Shown: one piece after another, positions 50,932-53,637 of the stretch | Layout: each line of letters opens with the position of its first letter | Numbering within the stretch: the first letter of the stretch is position 1 | Assembly: GCA_045536015.1 (NCBI GenBank) | Contig: JAZSMS010000007.1 | Span: 1 to 53,637 of the forward strand | Length of the DNA: 53,637 bases | Direction of reading: 5' to 3' | Origin: JAZSMS01 sp045536015 | Lineage (GTDB): Bacteria > Bacillota > Clostridia > Christensenellales > QALW01 | Translations under genes and position numbers: made by a program | Notes under the pieces: model-generated | The model's input: only the letters and a program-made list of their open reading frames with translations | Told to the model about the DNA's origin: nothing | The model's database searches: none

Positions 50932-53637
50932 TTACGTTTCCTCCCATTACTCTTTCTATCTTATCAGCAAATTCTTCTCTCTTACGAGCAATTTCCTGAT
51001 TTATCTTACTTACATATTCAACAAAGGTTGTGTTGGGGTCTGTCTTATTATTAATAACTTCTTTCCAAGCAAACTCAATGTTACGTGCGGTGTAATATCC
51101 ACCGGGAAGCTGCGGAACTGCTCTTGCATGCTTCCATTGTTCACCGATTTCATCCATCGACTTTTTATCCCAAGGCAAGCGCTTGAAAGCTTTAAGGTTT
51201 GCTGTTTCATAACGAGCAGCTGCACCAAGCAAGCTTTCAATTTCAGTACCAAAGCGATACTGTGCATCTTCACCTGTCCACCACTTCATAAATTCCCAAG
51301 CATTTTTAATGCGTTGTCTTCCCTCTTCTGTTGAAGCATCCATCGAAAGCATTACGCAGCCGGTAGTCGTACTTCCGCAGGAGTGGTCAATAACCTGATT
51401 TCCATTTTCATCTAAAATGGGTTTTCCATTTGCGTCATACTGTGGTGTTCCGGGAACCATTGAAAACTCCCAAAGGCCTTGAATTTCAGGTGCAAATACA
51501 GCAAGCTGAGAATACTGGCTATAAGTTGCAAGACCTACCGGAACTTCACCGGTTCTAAAACGGTTTGCAAAGTCATAAGTATTGGGGAGATTATATAAGG
51601 TATAGAACTGAGTCCATTCCTTAAATGCATCAAGAGCAGCATCTGTTGTAAGCTGCGTTGTCGAACGATCATCAGTATAATACTGACCGCCCTTTTGATA
51701 AAGCATCATAGCATACGTCATATTACCTGTACCAACTGCGCCAACAATCGGAACAGGCATAGCAAACGTCATCTGCTGGTTTTGCAATTCGCCAATAATG
51801 GTATAAACGTCATCCCAAGTTTTAGGCGGCTGAAGTCCTAATTCTTCCAATATATCCGTACGATAGAATACCATATAGAAATACTGCATCTCAGGAACAG
51901 CATACGTTTCTTTTCCGAAAGTAAACGGCTCAATCGCACTTGAAGCAAACGTTTCAGTATCAAAAAGAATTTCTTTATAATCAGGGAAAAGTTCTTCGTC
52001 TGCAAGGTTCATAACAGCACCGCGAAGCGCGTAGTTAACTGCCATTTCGGCCGAACGTGCAAGACAAACTTCAGGTCCAATTCCCGATAAGATTGAAGGA
52101 AGTAACGAACCTGCTGCAACCAATCGAGTACTTACGATAATACCTGTTTCATCAGTAAACATATCGTCAGTAAGCTGTTTAAGAATTGTTGCATTATCGC
52201 GCGATCCGGTAAGACCTACGCCAGTTTCAATCCAAACTTCAACGGGCTCTTGTCCGTCAGTAGCAACGGTACCGCCGATGTTATCATAGTCTTCGGTAAA
52301 CGAAGCAACAAACGAGCGAAGCTCGTGCATAAGCTTTTCACCAAAGTTAGCCTTTGAACGAGGCAAACCTTCGTTTTGAAGATTCTCTTCTGTAGTAACG
52401 CAGATATAATCGAGCTCAAGTGGGTTAGCACTTACGTCATTAATCCACGTACCCATCGAAGCAATAGCATCCTTAAAGTCAGTAAACAAGCCACCGATAT
52501 TATAATAGTTTTCATCCATCTGCTCAACAACAAGGGTAATGTTCTTTAAGCTTGAAAGCTGAGCACTTGCACCTTTACCGAAAACTTTAATAAATTCTTC
52601 TTCAAGGGCAATAAGGTTTTGATATTCGGTATTGATAATCTTAAGAGCATCCGGAACCATTACGTCAAACTTATAGTCACGGTTCTGGTCAGGTGATGCG
52701 CCTGTGATCATAAGAATTTTTCTGTATGCAAGGTTAAGCTGAGTAAGCGAAGCCTCTGCCATTGATAAAAGTGCACCAAGGTCTCCAAGAGTAGTCTCAA
52801 GGCGAATGGTGTTTTTGCCCTCTTGCAAATAGAAATAATATGCACCGTTTTCATCACCGATAACGTAATCGGTAAAGTTATTATCGTATGCAAAGCGGAT
52901 ATTTGCAACTTCCTGGCAAGGAAGCTCACCGTTAATTGTAAGCTTACGCGAAGTATACATACCATTCAAGGTGTTTTGTCTTGCTTTAAAGTTGATAGCA
53001 TAAAGACCCGACTTTTCTATCGAAACGGTCCATTCGATCCATTCGTTAGGATTTTCCCACTTATCTGCACCGATAGTGTTGTATCTTATCTTACTTTGAT
53101 GATAAGGTACGCTAAGCGGAGAAGATCTATCGGTAATTGCGTAAAGCGTAGGTGTTGACTTAAGAATCTCGTACGTTACATCTTTTGTTGCATCATACGA
53201 CGTTGTGTCAACAGGATCTATATAATTATTGTACTTATTAATAATACTCTGGGTAAGGAACGCGCTTGAATGTGCTGACGATTCAAACGTTTCAGGGGCA
53301 TGAAGTCCCTCTGCCTGAATGCAAACGGTGTTAACACCCGTTACCTTTGTGTAACCCTTTTGAGAATATTCGTTTACAAGTTCCTGATATGTCGGTGCCG
53401 ATTCAATCTGAGCTATTATTGCCTTTTCTACAATAAAGCCTTCTTTAATAGCTTCAAACGTAAGAGTATGAGTACCCTCGCTAAAGTAGAAAACAAACGG
53501 CTCCTGCTCATAACCCATATAGTCTCTTACCGCAAGCAACTGCCATTGAGGTGCTTCCATCTGGTAAGGACGTTTTTCATTGTTGGTCTGAGAATCTACA
53601 CCAATTAACGACGCATCCTTCCAAACACGTTCAAAGT
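50924..53637 (-). CDS. Oversized extracellular solute-binding protein with carbohydrate-binding N-terminal part (start outside window)
   Basis: At least 903 codons; the frame is open to the window edge, so the signal/lipobox is not seen. The N-terminal ~260 visible residues form two jelly-roll-like repeats (FVFYFSEGTHTLTFEAIKEG; YYFYLQEGKNTIRLETTLGD), typical of CBM/galactose-binding domains. A helical linker follows, then a full cluster-1 binding-protein module from about residue 455 (VEVWIETGVG, ETGIIVSTRL, PEMQYFYMVFYRTDILEELG, AWEFMKWWTGEDAQYRFG). It presents a glycan or oligosaccharide to the LplB/LplC permeases. Standard binding proteins are ~450 residues. Confidence 0.85.
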   Translation of the reverse strand, partial: FERVWKDASLIGVDSQTNNEKRPYQMEAPQWQLLAVRDYMGYEQEPFVFYFSEGTHTLTFEAIKEGFIVEKAIIAQIESAPTYQELVNEYSQKGYTKVTGVNTVCIQAEGLHAPETFESSAHSSAFLTQSIINKYNNYIDPVDTTSYDATKDVTYEILKSTPTLYAITDRSSPLSVPYHQSKIRYNTIGADKWENPNEWIEWTVSIEKSGLYAINFKARQNTLNGMYTSRKLTINGELPCQEVANIRFAYDNNFTDYVIGDENGAYYFYLQEGKNTIRLETTLGDLGALLSMAEASLTQLNLAYRKILMITGASPDQNRDYKFDVMVPDALKIINTEYQNLIALEEEFIKVFGKGASAQLSSLKNITLVVEQMDENYYNIGGLFTDFKDAIASMGTWINDVSANPLELDYICVTTEENLQNEGLPRSKANFGEKLMHELRSFVASFTEDYDNIGGTVATDGQEPVEVWIETGVGLTGSRDNATILKQLTDDMFTDETGIIVSTRLVAAGSLLPSILSGIGPEVCLARSAEMAVNYALRGAVMNLADEELFPDYKEILFDTETFASSAIEPFTFGKETYAVPEMQYFYMVFYRTDILEELGLQPPKTWDDVYTIIGELQNQQMTFAMPVPIVGAVGTGNMTYAMMLYQKGGQYYTDDRSTTQLTTDAALDAFKEWTQFYTLYNLPNTYDFANRFRTGEVPVGLATYSQYSQLAVFAPEIQGLWEFSMVPGTPQYDANGKPILDENGNQVIDHSCGSTTTGCVMLSMDASTEEGRQRIKNAWEFMKWWTGEDAQYRFGTEIESLLGAAARYETANLKAFKRLPWDKKSMDEIGEQWKHARAVPQLPGGYYTARNIEFAWKEVINNKTDPNTTFVEYVSKINQEIARKREEFADKIERVMGGNVNG

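Overview
The window is about 53.6 kb of low-GC DNA from a spore-forming member of the Bacillota, most likely an uncultured, gut-type Clostridia. Three things support this: strong AGGAGG-type ribosome sites with ATG and many TTG starts; textbook sigma-A promoters (TTGaca-N17-TATAAT); and sporulation genes, namely an uninterrupted sigK, a gin/csfB-like anti-sigma gene and a collagen-like exosporium-type protein. It reads as ordinary chromosome. I found no IS element, phage, tRNA, CRISPR array or integrase.

Layout. 1-2075 (minus): truncated collagen-like surface protein, then an M1 metallopeptidase. 2150-8219 (plus): dnaD-like, dnaI, tilS, hpt, ftsH. 8230-12215 (plus): membrane protein, small SRP RNA, VTT membrane protein, tyrS, a membrane protein and a ThyX-fold protein without the ThyX signature. 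12219-18577 (minus): an XRE-HTH/GlmM fusion, an OmpR-type two-component system and mutS2. 18731-21017 (plus): sortase B-like enzyme with SH3b domain and alpha/beta hydrolase. 21112-30523 (minus, one plus gene at 26207): pgi-cpsC-cpsD-cpsB, then nadD-yqeK-rsfS, obgE, nth and a surface-anchored GH99-like protein. 30750-32126 (plus): glyS. 32172-38808 (minus): zinc-ribbon membrane protein, sigK, DUF4870 protein, pgcA, and a hexosamine-activation operon (nahK-like, GlmU uridylyltransferase domain, NTP_transf_5 nucleotidyltransferase). 39089-41697: a small divergent locus with a 36-residue YxxP peptide facing pqqD-like, S24/S26 peptidase, rmlA and HprK-like kinase genes. 41776-41940 (plus): gin. 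41979-53637 (minus): a large carbohydrate ABC-transport operon with two permease pairs, an oversized binding protein, and NHL/TPR, Yip1 and DUF5696 proteins.

How the genes fit together. Sugar-nucleotide and envelope metabolism recur across the window: GlmM fusion, PgcA, Pgi, NahK, GlmU-N, RmlA, CpsBCD and sortase. Two items stand out as possibly undescribed. One is the HTH-GlmM fusion, a candidate DNA-binding metabolic enzyme with an inverted repeat across its own promoter. The other is the small-peptide locus, which looks like a minimal RiPP system: RRE-like PqqD protein, protease and kinase, but no lasso cyclase, radical SAM enzyme or transporter nearby. All functional calls come from reading motifs and context; no database search was run.
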